Positions 36,605 to 48,590 of a stretch of DNA of 64,000 bases are shown here, piece by piece (the first letter of the stretch is position 1; each line of letters opens with the position of its first letter). Source of the DNA: Ecdyonurus torrentis (Eukaryota > Arthropoda > Insecta > Ephemeroptera > Heptageniidae). The stretch spans positions 2,112,214 to 2,176,213 of the forward strand of contig OX439136.1 in assembly GCA_949318235.1 (NCBI GenBank). Direction: 5' to 3'. The position numbers and the translations under genes were made by a program. The notes under the pieces were generated by a model. It saw nothing but the letters and a program-made list of their open reading frames with translations. It searched no databases and had not been told where the DNA came from.

Positions 36605-37888
36605 TACACTGTAACGAAAGTTGCACTGTAACTCGTAAAACTTTAACGTGGGATTTAACCAAAATCGAGCAACACGTAAAAGATTCACGAGTAAAATTCA
36701 AATTTTGGCTATAAGTGTTTTTTTAACGAGTGAGCACGGTATACTTTCAAGCAAGATTTTTCAACCTTGATTTTTTCCCATGTTAACACGGTATACTTTC
36801 AGGAGGTTTTTCTTTAATGATTTTTTTACGTGTTAATACGGAATACTTTCATGATTTGCGTATATGACGTCAAAATTTACATCAGCTGTTAATTTCGTGT
36901 TTCACTGTAATGGCTGTGAGTGTTTGAGTGATTTCTTATGGATAAACAAAATCGACGTAAATTATTGGATTATAATACCCATCGAGGTAAGTGAAAATAA
37001 AAATTTGCTACATTTATAATTGGAGATAATATTTATTGTACTCGTTTTGTCGGATGACACTTTTTTGTCAGATATAACAGTGGTTGAAGTTTCTTAAAAT
37101 TTGGTCATGTGCTCTGTGGTCATAAAAATGTATTTGCAGACATTTTCAATGACTCAATTTATTACTTAAAGAAAATCCACTATTGAATTATTTTTTTAAC
37201 CTCAGTCTTCAACTAAGATTATTATTTAAATTTTATGTATACAAGATAATACAAAATATCTTAGCTATTTGATTAATTTTAAAATAATTTTGTTCATAGA
37301 AAAATTTAAGAAGCCCGAGCCACTCCGATCTTGGGACGACAGAAAGTAGACGTCTTTCTTTTTACATTATTTTTTATTTTTTTAAATTTTAAAAAGTTTT
37401 GGTTAATAAAAAATTGAAAATTAATTTGAATATTGTTTCATTTATGCTTATAAAATTATACACATCACTTAATTTATTACTGGTCTAATAATCATTAATT
37501 AATATATTGAATTATAAACTATAAAGTAAAGGTAATTTTTAGTAGATTTTACTATATTATATTAAAGTAAATAGACCTTTTCTGCAGTTTGATTTTTTTA
37601 CGAGTTCACTCGTAAAAAAATGATGAAGAGCAACGGAAAGCAACGAATTTACAGATTTCATTTTTTTACGAGACAACACGGGAAAGATTCAAGTCGGAAA
37701 ACGCTAAACTATCAAATTACAGAATTTGATTTTTTTACGAGTTAACAATTGAAAAATTCATATATGCACACGTAAATAATTCAAATTTTGTAAATGCTTT
37801 ACTTTTACGTTGTAACTCGTTCAACAACGTTGGACATAAAAACACCTTAATACTTTTACGTGTTGCATGTAATATTTTAAACAGTGTA
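36605..37888. mobile_element. 1.28-kb element with TACACTG ends, nested in Fam-5
   Basis: It starts TACACTGTAACG and ends AAACAGTGTA. Near each end stand degenerate tandem repeats built on TTTTTTTACGAGTTAACACG: three on the left (36720-36855, spacing ~51 bp) and about three on the right (37590-37760, spacing ~69 bp). TACACTG ends with TA flanks suggest a Tc1/mariner-like origin (inference). The middle holds the two-exon frame described separately. Confidence 0.65.
36938..37349 (+). CDS. Hypothetical two-exon 32-residue frame
   Basis: Exon 1 is 36938-36986, starting at ATG in the context TTCTTATGG and ending at CGAG|GTAAGTG, a near-ideal donor. Exon 2 is 37300-37349, after the acceptor TTTTGTTCATAG. 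Joining them keeps the frame and ends at TAG 37347-37349. The first exon reads MDKQNRRKLLDYNTHR; the second ends PEPLRSWDDRK. The product would be basic and polar, with no motif I recognise. Exon 2 (AAGCCCGAGCCACTCCGATC) is much richer in GC than the AT-rich intron and surroundings. The frame lies in the middle of a non-autonomous-looking element, between its tandem repeats, so it may be a captured host gene piece or an element-specific peptide. A short upstream ATG (36909) opens a five-codon frame. Seen: the signals and frame. Inferred: that it is spliced and translated. A chance match is possible. Confidence 0.25.
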
Positions 37889-38029
37889 TGACGTCAGTGA
37901 CCACCAGTGGCATTTTGTGAATGGAAAATAAATTAGAAATCAATGACTTCGACCAAATCAACATTGATTTTCAAGTTTGTTGTAAGGATATTACGCAACT
38001 TTTTTGTTCAAGGTGTCCTACGCCTTTAA

Positions 38030-38447
38030 GTAAAAAAACAAAAACAAAACCAGGATCAATAATTAGTGCAATAATTGTGATAATATTATTTTAGCTCTTC
38101 CAAGTGACACGTGAGAAAACTGCCCCTGTCAAATGCAGCACAAATGTCACAATGAAATTGCACAAACATAAATACTGTAAATATTGACCTCACTGTATTA
38201 TACTCGAGAACATGAGTTTACACAAAATAAATAAAAAAAATAAAAAAAAAGTTTTGTGTTACATTGCATCCGTCTGTGACATCACAGAATTTGCGCACGT
38301 TAAAAAAAGAAGAACTATTCAAATAAATAAAATCATCATTAGCATCTTTGTTAATCTTTTATCTTGTGCTCCTTAATTTACCGTCACGAATTTTTAAACA
38401 TGATTATGCAGTTTTTTTAACATTTTTTTCTTCATAAATTTGTAAAT

Positions 38448-38522
<75 letters not shown>

Positions 38523-38783
38523 AATGTAGAAATGATAATAGGATTTTAATACGTTCAAAAAAAATTAAAGATGACAATTTTGATGGTAGAGGTCTTCTTG
38601 CATTTCCCACGTCGTCAAATTTGTAATAATTTTAAAGACTACTCTGTGCCACCGACCACTAGGGCAAATTTTCAACACAGGTTGCTGTTAAGGCAGTAGT
38701 TGACTGGCTGTAATCTGACAAACACAACAATTGCGAAATATAAAAGTAACGTAACAATGAAATGTTGCATGAAAGTTTAGCTA
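38030..38783. repeat. Intergenic DNA with a (GA)n tract
   Basis: A pure GA tract of ~71 bp lies at 38450-38520. The Ser-Leu frame at 38404-38610 is its minus-strand translation. No gene was recognised. Confidence 0.85.
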
Positions 38784-38940
38784 AAAAATAGTGCATTACT
38801 CGAATCCTAATTTATTTAAGATGTAACTAATTTAATTTATAACTTTTCAGTTATTATGAGCAGCTAAAATTATGCATTTTAGCAAATCAATAATAATAGC
38901 TTTTTAATATAGCTAACTTAATAGCTTTAAAAAACTAAAA
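38784..38940 (+). mobile_element. Fam-6 foldback MITE, half copy
   Basis: Only the left arm is present (TTATTATGAGCAGCTAAAAT). Confidence 0.6.
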
Positions 38941-39334
38941 AGTGCAATGCAATGAAATGCCTATATCTACAAAGTGAACCTCTTCAATTTTAAAGTCTTT
39001 TGAAAACTGATCGTAAAAACTTGAATGTGTGATAATAATTTCAAATCTTGCAGATATGAATAGCATTTTAAGTAAATAACCAAATAGATAATATTGGCAA
39101 TGGATAGATAGATGCTCTATCACTGAACCAATACATTAAATACATTAATATATAAAAATATCATAAATTATACTACGTATATAAATAGAGAATTTTTATT
39201 TTTAGTTAAATTATTGTAAATTATGTTAAATTTAGGGTATAGTCATTACAAAATATTTTAAGTATTCTATTATTACCATGTTAAACTGTATGCATTATTT
39301 TAAATTCATAATAAAACACACACACAAATATATA

Positions 39335-39377
<43 letters not shown>

Positions 39378-39388
39378 TTCTTTGTTTC
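38941..39388. other. AT-rich DNA with a TA tract
   Basis: A TA tract with interruptions lies at 39328-39379. Nothing else was recognised. Confidence 0.5.
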
Positions 39389-39626
39389 ACTCAAAAAAAA
39401 AATGCGCATTACTTCAATTACGAATCCTAACTTATTTGAGATAAACACTTTTGAGTTATTATGAGAAGCTAAAATAATGCATTTTAGCAAGTTATTACAA
39501 TATCTAATTTAACTTAAAATAGCCCCCCCCCCCAAAAAAAAAAGGAAAACAACTAAAATTAGCTATTGTTAATAATTAGCTAAAATTCATTATTTTGGCT
39601 GCTCATAATAACTCAATGGTGTTTTT
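39389..39626. mobile_element. Fam-6 foldback MITE
   Basis: Both arms are present, with a C11-A10 run at the loop (39524-39543). A Fam-1 fragment (TATGTAATATAGCATAAATT) follows at 39628-39705. Confidence 0.7.
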
Positions 39627-39627
39627 T

Positions 39628-39705
39628 ATTTTGTTAGTTATGCTATGCTTCACCATAACTATGTAATATAGCATAAATTTATTCTACTATTATGCAGAAT
39701 AAATC
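39628..39705. mobile_element. Fam-1 fragment
   Basis: Short piece with ATGTAATATAGCATAAATTT abutting Fam-6. Confidence 0.45.
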
Positions 39706-40286
39706 TTAAGAGGAGAATTACGTTTGTATTTGTTGTTCGTCATGCATGACTGATTGTGAAAATCAATTTAAAAAGCGCAGTGATTGTCAATGCAGACAGG
39801 GTTGTCAATCAACTGCCTCGTTATAAAGATATTAAAAACATTGAGTTTTACATACGTAGCATATATTAAATAATAATAATGAGAACGTAATTAATTTCAT
39901 AGTAAATAAACATTACGTAATCAGTCAATATCTTAAATTATGATTTACATAAAAGGTCATACAAATATCATACATATAAAGTATAATTATATAAAAAAAG
40001 TATAATTATAAAAAAATTTTGTACCATAGATATACAGATAGGGCTTTGGGTTATTAATTAAAAAGTATGTTATGAAAAAAAAGGAGCTTACTCTTGACAT
40101 TAGCACACAAAAAAAAAAAAAAAAAAAAAAAGTTTATTATAATGAGGTAATGTAAATAAATGTTATTGGCAGAGGTAACCCAAATGTGATATGTCATGAC
40201 AGCTAATGTACGTCCGTCTGGTGTAAACTAAATAGCCAGTGATACTGACATACACTTCATATTGCTACGTAATGTTCTGACACTAA
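39706..40286. other. AT-rich intergenic DNA, nothing recognised
   Basis: An A23 run lies at 40109-40131. No gene or repeat family was recognised. Confidence 0.5.
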
Positions 40287-40560
40287 GCACTCAAAATATT
40301 GTCCATTACTTTATTTACGAATCCTAACTTATTTAAGATAAACACTTTGGAGTTATTATGTGCAGCTAAAATATTGTATTTTAGCAAATTATTAACAATA
40401 ACTATTTTAACTTAAAATAGCACACATAAAATGAAAACAAGTTAAATTAGCTATTGTTAATAATGTGCATAAATGTATTATTTTAGCTACTCATAATAAC
40501 TCAAAAGTGTTTATCTCAAATAAGTTGAAATAACTGAAGTAATGCATTTTTTTTCCGAAA
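40287..40560. mobile_element. Fam-6 foldback MITE
   Basis: Both arms are present (TACGAATCCTAACTTATTTA on the left). Diverged at the right end. Confidence 0.7.
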
Positions 40561-40885
40561 ATTTTTTCTAGTGTATTATTATTGAATTTTTTGAAAACAC
40601 TTTTTATTATTGCTTTTTTTTAAAAAGATTGTAATTAGCAAGCTGGAGTGTTTCTAATAATCTAATTATTTCTCAATATTTTCAACAAGCTATTTAAATT
40701 TCAATGTTAACAACTATATACTGTACTGTATGATATAAAAAAAATACAGCTACGATTATCGAATACAGGGAAGAAGAAAAAAATTGACACCAACTTGACA
40801 CTGAATTGGTGTAAATTTTTAAATATTCGTGACTCTAAATTTTGCATGGTAACACCCAACCAATTTGTTTCTTTATTATTTAGAT

Positions 40886-40967
<82 letters not shown>

Positions 40968-41257
40968 TGATTCATCTTATATTTTATATAAAAATAAACA
41001 AAAACATTTAGAACTAAATTTTACTCCCTGGTCTATATCCCATATTCTATGAACACAGTTTTGTGTCAAAATATCAAAAATACAAAAATGTATCGTAAAA
41101 AATAAAGAAAAAAAAAATTAATACTTTAAAAAAAATCCATTGATGTTTTATTGTTTTGTTTTTTTAATTTATTTATTTACTTTTTCATTTTATTTATTTT
41201 TTTTATTTTTTTATTTCTTTATTTTTTTTTTTTGCTTTTATGGCTTTCTCATAATAC
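40561..41257. repeat. AT-rich DNA with a (GA)n tract
   Basis: A pure GA tract of ~77 bp lies at 40888-40964. The Arg-Glu frame at 40795-41052 crosses it. Its 31 leading residues show no motif. Confidence 0.8.
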
Positions 41258-41551
41258 ATGTTGTGGTCAAGGTTTTGTAAACTAGGGCTGGGTTGTATTT
41301 ATGGATGCCTTGTATCTCAAAATTTTAAGATGTTTGACCGTCCCGAAAAAAAAAAGAAAAACTTATTGAAATTAACTTATGGGCTTAAAATTTTGAAAAA
41401 TATATATAAAAATAATTTGCACGGTGATCCTCCAAAATTTTTACATATTTTTGAAAATGTCTCAAGCTGAAGTATCATTGTGCAAAATTTCAGATTTTTT
41501 TGACGAGAAAAGTTTGAGTCTAATGGCCGACGTCGGTACCCTACTCCCTTA
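41258..41551. mobile_element. Dispersed repeat related to Fam-10
   Basis: It shares AAGATGTTTGACCGTCCCG, GCACGGTGATCCTCCAAAAT and the end GGTACCCTACTCCCTTA with 47280-47591. The interior is inverted between the two copies while the ends keep the same direction. The two small overlapping frames here are by-products. Confidence 0.6.
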
Positions 41552-42378
41552 ACGCACAAATAAAGTTTTAAGTTACATTTCATCTTTACTTCATGTTGGT
41601 TTTTGACCGTGATTTGATTATTTCGTGACCGTTCAGTTTGTCAGATATCGCTGGTCACCTACTTAATAAATGACGCTAAAATTGAGATAAAAAAAAACAA
41701 ATATTAAATATTCATTTCTGACCATGCATTATATAAGCTACGGTAATTAAGAAAATATGAAATAATTATAAATGTCATTCACACCCATAACGTAATAAAA
41801 AATTCAACAAGTTATATAATTTAATTGAAACCCGGAAGTGATTTTATTTTTAAATATAAATAATTCATGATTAAAAATATTTTGTCATAATTAAGATATT
41901 GATTGAATGCGGATATTTAATTAACAATGAAATTATTATTGGGTCAGCTCTAGATTATATAAATAAAGAAATAAATTTTACGAAGACCATTGTTTTAAAA
42001 TAATGTGCAATCATAATTTGTGAATTATATAAAGGAAGTTTGAATGTAATAAAATATTTAAATATGATTTAATTTAATATTTTTGCATGCCATGGTTTTA
42101 ATTAATATGTTAATTTTAACTTATTGTATTTATGTGTAAGGCCACACGTAAGCTAAGGTTTATTTATTTATTTTAAAGTTAATGATGCGTACCGGTGAAG
42201 TGCGTATTCAGCAGATAGTTTACGTGGCTAGCAAAGTGACCCCTAATTTTTAGTATCCTTTGGCAGAACCTTGCGTTAATTGTTTTCTTATGGGCTCGAC
42301 TTCTCTCAACCATTTACATTGCAAATGTGAAGGCTAGCGCAATTTTTTTTTATTCCAATAGTTTTTTAGTCCATGATC
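41552..42378. other. Intergenic DNA, nothing firmly recognised
   Basis: 41575-41670 shares AGATATCGCTGGTCACCTAC with the old repeat at 29675-30065. The stretch at 42180-42378 is richer in GC than average. No gene was recognised. Confidence 0.4.
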
Positions 42379-42548
42379 GCTTATGTTTACTCTAACAGCA
42401 GGAAAAGGAAGTGACGGAAGAGGAAACCACGTGATCGTAAAGTGGGAGGTAGCTCAGGCCTAGCTTGCTGCTGGCACTCCCACTTTTACCGTCACGTGGT
42501 TTCCTCTTCCGGCCACTTCCTTTTCCATCATTTTGAGTAAACATAAGC
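42379..42548. repeat. 170-bp foldback with two CACGTG sites
   Basis: Arms 42379-42449 and 42478-42548 pair: GCTTATGTTTACTC on the left, GAGTAAACATAAGC on the right. Both carry CCACGTG and GGAAGTG/GGAAGAGG words. CACGTG is the E-box core and GGAA the Ets core in animals. Whether this is regulatory or a GC-rich MITE is unknown. Confidence 0.7.
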
Positions 42549-42836
42549 ACTCTATGACTTTACACGATTTCAATCACACCCGCTTCCATTTCTACGTACT
42601 ACGCATGTGCAGTTCGTAAAAACGAACGCGAACATGATCGAAAGTCAACCTAAAAAAACAATTGCTTTGTAGTCGATAGTCTTTTTTATTTTTTTAAGTT
42701 TTGGATGACATTAACAAATTTTTATTACCAAGTTTTTGGGGCTGAAATATAAATGGTCTGATATCTGTTGATTAAATTTTGTGTAGTGTGGGCTATAGCC
42801 ATAATATTATCTTTAAGAATGTTTAATTCTTGCAAC

Positions 42837-42898
<62 letters not shown>

Positions 42899-43479
42899 AA
42901 ATCTTCTTTTTTTATTACTATTTTTATTAATTTTCTTTATACCAAAACACATTTTTCTGATATTTAACGCATGTTATTGAAGGTCACAAGTCACACTAAT
43001 TTGTTCTCTCCCTCTACAATTAGATATGTGTGTGAATGTATCGTGGTTAAATTGATTTCATTTCCAGGTTTGCCAATAAAACAGTAAAATACGTAATAAT
43101 AAATAAATGTGCGACAAAATACCACTGCAATGGCCTTCATAAGCTATACTACATAAAGCAACACAATAATATAGTAAATTTTTAATCTGATTGGACCGCA
43201 AAATAAATTTTAATGATTTAGACGTGATTTCTATAAATGTTTTGGTTTTTTTGCACAATAAAATAATAATTTTTGTTCAAATTAATAATAAAAAATACTT
43301 TTATTTCAAGGTGATAAAAAAATTTTATAATAAAAAAAACTTTGTTTTGTTGTGAAAAAAGAAAAAAAAAAGTTCTATAATGAGCAATACGTTTGACGTA
43401 CACGGATATTAAGAAATTACTCTCACTGCTCTGCAGATAGAACATAATTTTGATGTATATTTATATATTTCAGCACCAA
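42549..43479. repeat. Intergenic DNA with a (TA)n tract
   Basis: A TA tract of ~58 bp lies at 42840-42898. 42550-42660 is richer in GC (GAACGCGAACATGATCG) but unrecognised. The minus frames at 42725-43445 are AT-driven. Confidence 0.7.
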
Positions 43480-43810
43480 TGACAAAGACTACACATTTTT
43501 TAGGATTAATTTTATTTCATATTCTAAAAGAGTACATTGTCCTAAATCGATGCATATGTGAATTTTTAATTTCTGAGTTTATTAAGTATTTTTAATTAAT
43601 TTTTGAAAGTCGAGAAATGACGTCACAGGCTGTAACTTTTCCTATGCATACATGCAGCCTGTGATATCATTTCGCGACTTTTAAAAATTAATTAAAAATA
43701 CTTAATGAACTCAAAAATTAAAAATTCACATATTAATCGATTCAAAACAATGTCCTCATTTAAAATATGAAATAAAATTAACAACTAAATTTTTGTAGTC
43801 TTCCTAGTCA
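43480..43810. mobile_element. Fam-8 foldback MITE
   Basis: ~330 bp, nearly palindromic. Outer ends are TGACAAAGACTAC and, complementing, GTAGTCTTCCTAGTCA. The centre has GAAATGACGTCACAGGCTG against CAGCCTGTGATATCATTTC. Half copies lie at 15530 and 17806. Confidence 0.75.
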
Positions 43811-44513
43811 TTACCATACTTCTTCTTTTTTCCTGCGGTGTTAATTTATAAGTTGAACGTCAGAAATTGGTCTTCTTGTAACAAGTTCAAATATAGCTTT
43901 TATATCATTTTCCACTATAGTATCCAGTGTTGTTTCTTTCTATCTGTCTGGCTTCAATTGGAAACCAAACACTTTGTGTTACTAACAAAGCATTGCCATA
44001 AATTATATTTATTGTCAGAAAAAAAATATAAAAACAATTTTTTGTTTTACTCCAAATATAAACCTAAAGGTGTATTGTTATTTTATATTTTTTGTGACGT
44101 AATCGTAGCGTGGTATGTAACCTTCAAAATTTAAAATATAATATACATATATCTTCAAAGTTAAATTTTTTTCCCGTTGCATTCCATTTGAAAGTGCAAT
44201 TAAAAACTGAAAAATAAATCAATTTTATTAATCTCACATCACGCCGGTGCTAAATTTCTTAATTAATTATCAACATCTTAATGTTATTATTATCATTTAA
44301 AGATAATTTTTATATTAATTAATTGAGAAGTCTGTTTTTTTAATGGTAGCAGTTAAAAATCTACAAAAACAACAACAATAATATATTTTTCATATAATAT
44401 CTTATATTTATTACAAAAAAAAAAACTATATTAAAATGTTATTTTGTATAAATTTGAAAATTGTAATCTTTAGTATTTATAATTTCAAATTCAAATGTTT
44501 TTTAATGTTTATC
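43811..44513. other. AT-rich DNA with an unsupported 98-codon frame
   Basis: The plus frame 43838-44134 starts MLIYKLNVRNWSSC and is rich in F, Y, K and L as expected from base composition. It has no motif and no coding bias visible by eye. Confidence 0.4.
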
Positions 44514-44580
44514 GTACACGGGAAAGAAGAAAGTTAATTATTTATGCTGTACGTCATAATTATGCTAGAGCATATCAAAA
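44514..44580. mobile_element. Fam-1 fragment
   Basis: Starts ACACGGGAAAGAAGAAAG and contains TTATTTATGCTGTACGTCAT, just before Fam-2. Confidence 0.45.
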
Positions 44581-44583
44581 ATG

Positions 44584-44815
44584 TTCACGTAAAACCTGCA
44601 TTGTACAAATTGTTCAGTTACATAGATGTAACTCTTCAGTACAAACCAATAACTTAGTTGACAAAAGTTTAAACAGTAACTTGTTAGTATAAACGTTATT
44701 TCTTCAGCGGTAAATAGTTAGCTCTGCACATCTTAAAAAACTTTGTATATTATATCTAACAAATTTATTATGAAAAAATTCTAAATAGTAACTTTTAGTT
44801 ACTTTTTTCCGTGAA
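44584..44815 (+). mobile_element. Fam-2 MITE, full length
   Basis: 232 bp, starting TTCACGTAAAACCTGCATTG and ending TTACTTTTTTCCGTGAA. It is the reference copy for the family. Confidence 0.8.
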
Positions 44816-44867
44816 CGTGCAGGTTTTTGTTACTAATTTTGTACGATTTTTATGCATAAGAAATAAT

Positions 44868-45388
44868 CAAATACGTAATTTATGCTGCAATAAATAATAT
44901 TTACTATATTCGCACTAAAAAATGCACATTGAAAAGCTTGTACACAGTTTTGCAATGCTTTAAGTATTGTGGAATCAACGGTTATGACGTCACTAAACGT
45001 TGATATTTCAACAATAAAAACGTTAGTGACGTCACAAGCGTTGGGATTAAATAGAAAATTCGTAGATTTGTAACGGTCAAGTTTAAGGTTTATTCCATTG
45101 TGATTCTAACGCTTGTGACGTCATTAACGCTTTTATCGTTAGATTGTCAACGTTTAGTGACGTCATAACCGTTGATTACACAATATACTTAAAGCATTGC
45201 AAAAATGTGTACAAGCTTTTCAATGCTTTTTTTTAGTGTGATTGTAGAGCACATAAATATGTTACTTTTTTTTAAATGACGTAATTGCTGAACATCTTAG
45301 CTGTCATGCTATGTAATCACTTTGCAGTATAGCATAAATTTTGTTGCTATACATAAATGTTGCTACATTGAGCCAGCATAATTATTAT
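44868..45388 (+). mobile_element. Fam-1 MITE interrupted by Fam-7
   Basis: Left part AATACGTAATTTATGCTGCA to TTTACTATATT; right part TGTAGAGCACATAAATATG to CAGCATAATTATTA. The uninterrupted subtype at 63681-63917 reads straight across the junction. Confidence 0.65.
44913..45240. mobile_element. Fam-7 foldback element with four TGACGTCA sites
   Basis: ~326 bp and almost fully self-complementary. Ends are CACTAAAAAATG... and ...CTTTTTTTTAGTGTG, with TTGAAAAGCTTGTACACA in each arm. TGACGTCA occurs at 44985, 45027, 45116 and 45158, each next to AACG(C/T)T words. Only one copy in this window. Confidence 0.8.
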
Positions 45389-45390
45389 CA

Positions 45391-45692
45391 CTCAAAAAAA
45401 AGTGTGCATTCTTTCAGTTACGAATCCTATAACTTATAAATTTGAGATAAACACTTTTGTGTTATTATGAGCAGCTAAAATAATAATAGGTTGAAGCAAA
45501 TTATTAACAATAGCTAATTTAAATGAAAATATCCTAAAATAACTGAAAACTACTCAAAATAACTCAAATTAGCTAAAATTGTTAATAATTTGCTAAAATG
45601 CATTATTTTAGATGTTCATAATAACTCAAGTGTTTATCTCAAATAAGTTAGGATTCGTAACTAAAGTAATGCATATTTTTTTTTTCAGTGTA
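45391..45692. mobile_element. Fam-6 foldback MITE
   Basis: Both arms are present. It ends TTTTTTTTTCAGTGTA. It abuts the right end of the Fam-1 copy. Confidence 0.7.
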
Positions 45693-46210
45693 GTACTATT
45701 ATATTATAATATATACATAATTAATAATCAGTATAATCATTTTAAATAAGTAAAAAGATAATGCATAAAAAATGTGGAAATAAGAAGAAAATATAATGCA
45801 AATTGTATAAAAAATAAATTATAATATATATATACGTCTCCGGAAGATAATTACTAATTAAAGCCGTAAAGGTCGCAATAGATCCATCGCTATGACGTCT
45901 AGATTTCCCAATGATTTGTATTAAAACTTTCCTAGCATATTACCTGCCTGATTATGTGCATCAATTGTAGACCACATTACGTAGACCGTTATTTACCTGG
46001 ATTACCTTGAAATTTTCCAAGAGATGCATCTTATATACAATTTACTGCATTGTTTTGTACTGATCGATCTGTGTTTTCCAATCTATTCCATTTTTTTTTT
46101 TTTATATAAAAATATGTGGGCTTTTTTACGTTATCTAGTTATAATGGGAAATAACCAATATTTATTACAGGTAAAATTGCAACAGGTATATATAAACTGA
46201 AACAGGTATA
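45693..46210. other. Intergenic DNA, nothing recognised
   Basis: 45835-46080 has more balanced composition than average but matches no repeat here and has no open frame. Confidence 0.45.
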
Positions 46211-46536
46211 TATAGGGTGGTTGCATTTATATTAAAGTCGACGTCATAAGTGGGCACCTTATAACATGGGCTAGTATGGAAAAATAACCCATTTTACCAG
46301 TTTAAAAATAATTGGCAATATTTTTGAGAGCATTGATGTTGTTAACAGGATGAATTAGTTGCAACGAAAATAATAATAGTAATAATATAATAAAAAAAAA
46401 AAAAAAAAAGTAAAAGAAACTATATAAAGAAAATAGCCATAAAAGGAACGATTTTCCTATGCTAAGCAATATTATTCATTACTCCAAAATGGCATCAAAG
46501 CGCATTCAGTATGACGTCATGCGCATACACCCTATA
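46211..46536 (+). mobile_element. Fam-4 MITE, full length
   Basis: 326 bp from TATAGGGTGGTTGCATTTAT to GCGCATACACCCTATA, with TGACGTCA at 46512-46519. It holds an internal A run near 46391-46408. Confidence 0.8.
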
Positions 46537-46665
46537 ATCTCCGGTGAGACACACCTGCATTAATAATTAGAGTTATCTGTTACCTGTTCTAAGTTAATAT
46601 TTTGCTTATTTAAATTTAGGATAATATTTTGTGTAACGACAATTACTAAATTAATTTCTTTTTTC

Positions 46666-47279
<614 letters not shown>

Positions 47280-47591
47280 GCTTCTAGGAACTGAACTCAA
47301 CTTTGAGCCCCCCCCCCCCTTTTTTTTTTGTTTTTGTTTTAAGAACATTTCAAATGTATAAAAATTTTGGAGGGTCACCGTGCAAAATAATGTTATATGA
47401 TATTTTGAAATTTTAAGTCCATAAGGCCCAATATTAATTTCAATGTTTTTTTTTTTTTTTTTTTTCGGGATAGTCAAACATCTTGAAATTTTTATCACGG
47501 CTAGGTGTGACCCTTAGCTCCACAATTACACAAAATTTAGACCCAAAACACTTCTAGTTTTTGAGATATAAGGTTGGTACCCTACTCCCTT
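47280..47591. mobile_element. Dispersed repeat related to Fam-10
   Basis: It carries a C11-T10 run, GGAGGGTCACCGTGC (as GGAGGGTCACCATGC in Fam-10), CATCTTGAAATTTTTATC and the end GGTACCCTACTCCCTTA. Confidence 0.6.
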
Positions 47592-47592
47592 A

Positions 47593-47700
47593 CATTTAGC
47601 ATAATCTTACGCTATGCTGTATAATAACTATTTTATATGTGACATAAATATTATGTTATACAATATAGCATAAATTATTTATGCTATTCTGATATAGCAT
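47593..47700 (-). mobile_element. Fam-1 MITE, partial
   Basis: It contains GACATAAATATTATGTTATA and ATATAGCATAAATTATTTAT. Confidence 0.5.
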
Positions 47701-47897
47701 CTGTAAATATTAATAAGATATTAACTTTTTTTTAAATTAATTAAAGTAATGAAACACTTAATTAAATAAGAAATTTCGTGCCGTAATTAAGAAAATAAAC
47801 AAAACATTACTGCTCTATTATACTTGATATTTATTTAATCCGTTCACTGTTTACATTTAGTCCATTGCACTTTCTTAATAAATTATATTTCATCTAT

Positions 47898-48209
47898 TTA
47901 AAGGCAGACCACATAAAACAACATGTGCTTTTTAATGAATAGACACACGAAATGGGATCTTCAAAACTGATGACAATTTTTACCAGAATGTTAATGTAGC
48001 CCCACGAGAGTGTGAAAAAACTGTAAAGTATGCAATTTACGTGACTATTCATGTTTATGACGTCAGAAACATGCAAAAATTAGAAAAAAAATGTTGTGCG
48101 GGTTGCATAAATCAAAACTTTCTGATCACTGCTTCGGAGCTACAGTTGGGTTTTGAAACAAACTAAATTATGTATGTAAGTCCCATCAAGTGTTTTGTGA
48201 TATAAATGC
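47898..48209 (+). mobile_element. Fam-3 MITE, right end missing
   Basis: It runs from TTTAAAGGCAGACCACATAA to TTTTGTGATATAAATGC, with TGACGTCA at 48058-48065. The last ~30 bp are absent. Confidence 0.7.
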
Positions 48210-48590
48210 CACATTTAGTTCAAAAATGTTAGTATTTAATATACGAGAGAGAGAGGGAGAGAATTTTAATAGAAAAAAAGTATTAAAAATACAAAAAAAT
48301 AAATCAACAATTTTTAATTTCAATTTAAAAAATAAACCATCTTAAAATTCGTATTTCAATACGACAAAAACTCACGGATCTTAATATTGTAAAATACATA
48401 AAAAATAAAAAAATAAAACATATAAAATGTATTTGTTAAAAATAATTATAACTGCAAACCATATTATGTATAATATTTATTTGTTAAAAAAAAGTATTAT
48501 TCAATAAGATAATAAAATAACAATAACCAAAAATATGATAAACTTCCCCCACTACATATTTGTTGTATGCTTGGACATTTTATAGCTGGC
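48210..48590. other. AT-rich intergenic DNA
   Basis: A short GA tract lies at 48244-48262. Nothing else was recognised. Confidence 0.5.

Larger units (their letters stand above)
36435..38029. mobile_element. Fam-5 element carrying a nested 1.28-kb element
   Basis: Ends are TTAAAGGCGTAG and, complementing it, CTACGCCTTTAA. The subterminal GTCATTGATTTCTAATTTA and its complement lie at both sides. Taking out 36605-37888 leaves ~311 bp, close to the 319 bp of the copy at 55087-55405. Confidence 0.75.

Noticed and set aside
43838..44134. 98-codon plus-strand frame
   Set aside because: Residues follow base composition (F, Y, K, L, I), with no recognisable family and no neighbouring coding sequence.
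47894..48076. Small minus frame starting MHVSDVINMN, also at 60797-60994
   Set aside because: Both are Fam-3 sequence; the shared start reflects the repeat, not a protein family.
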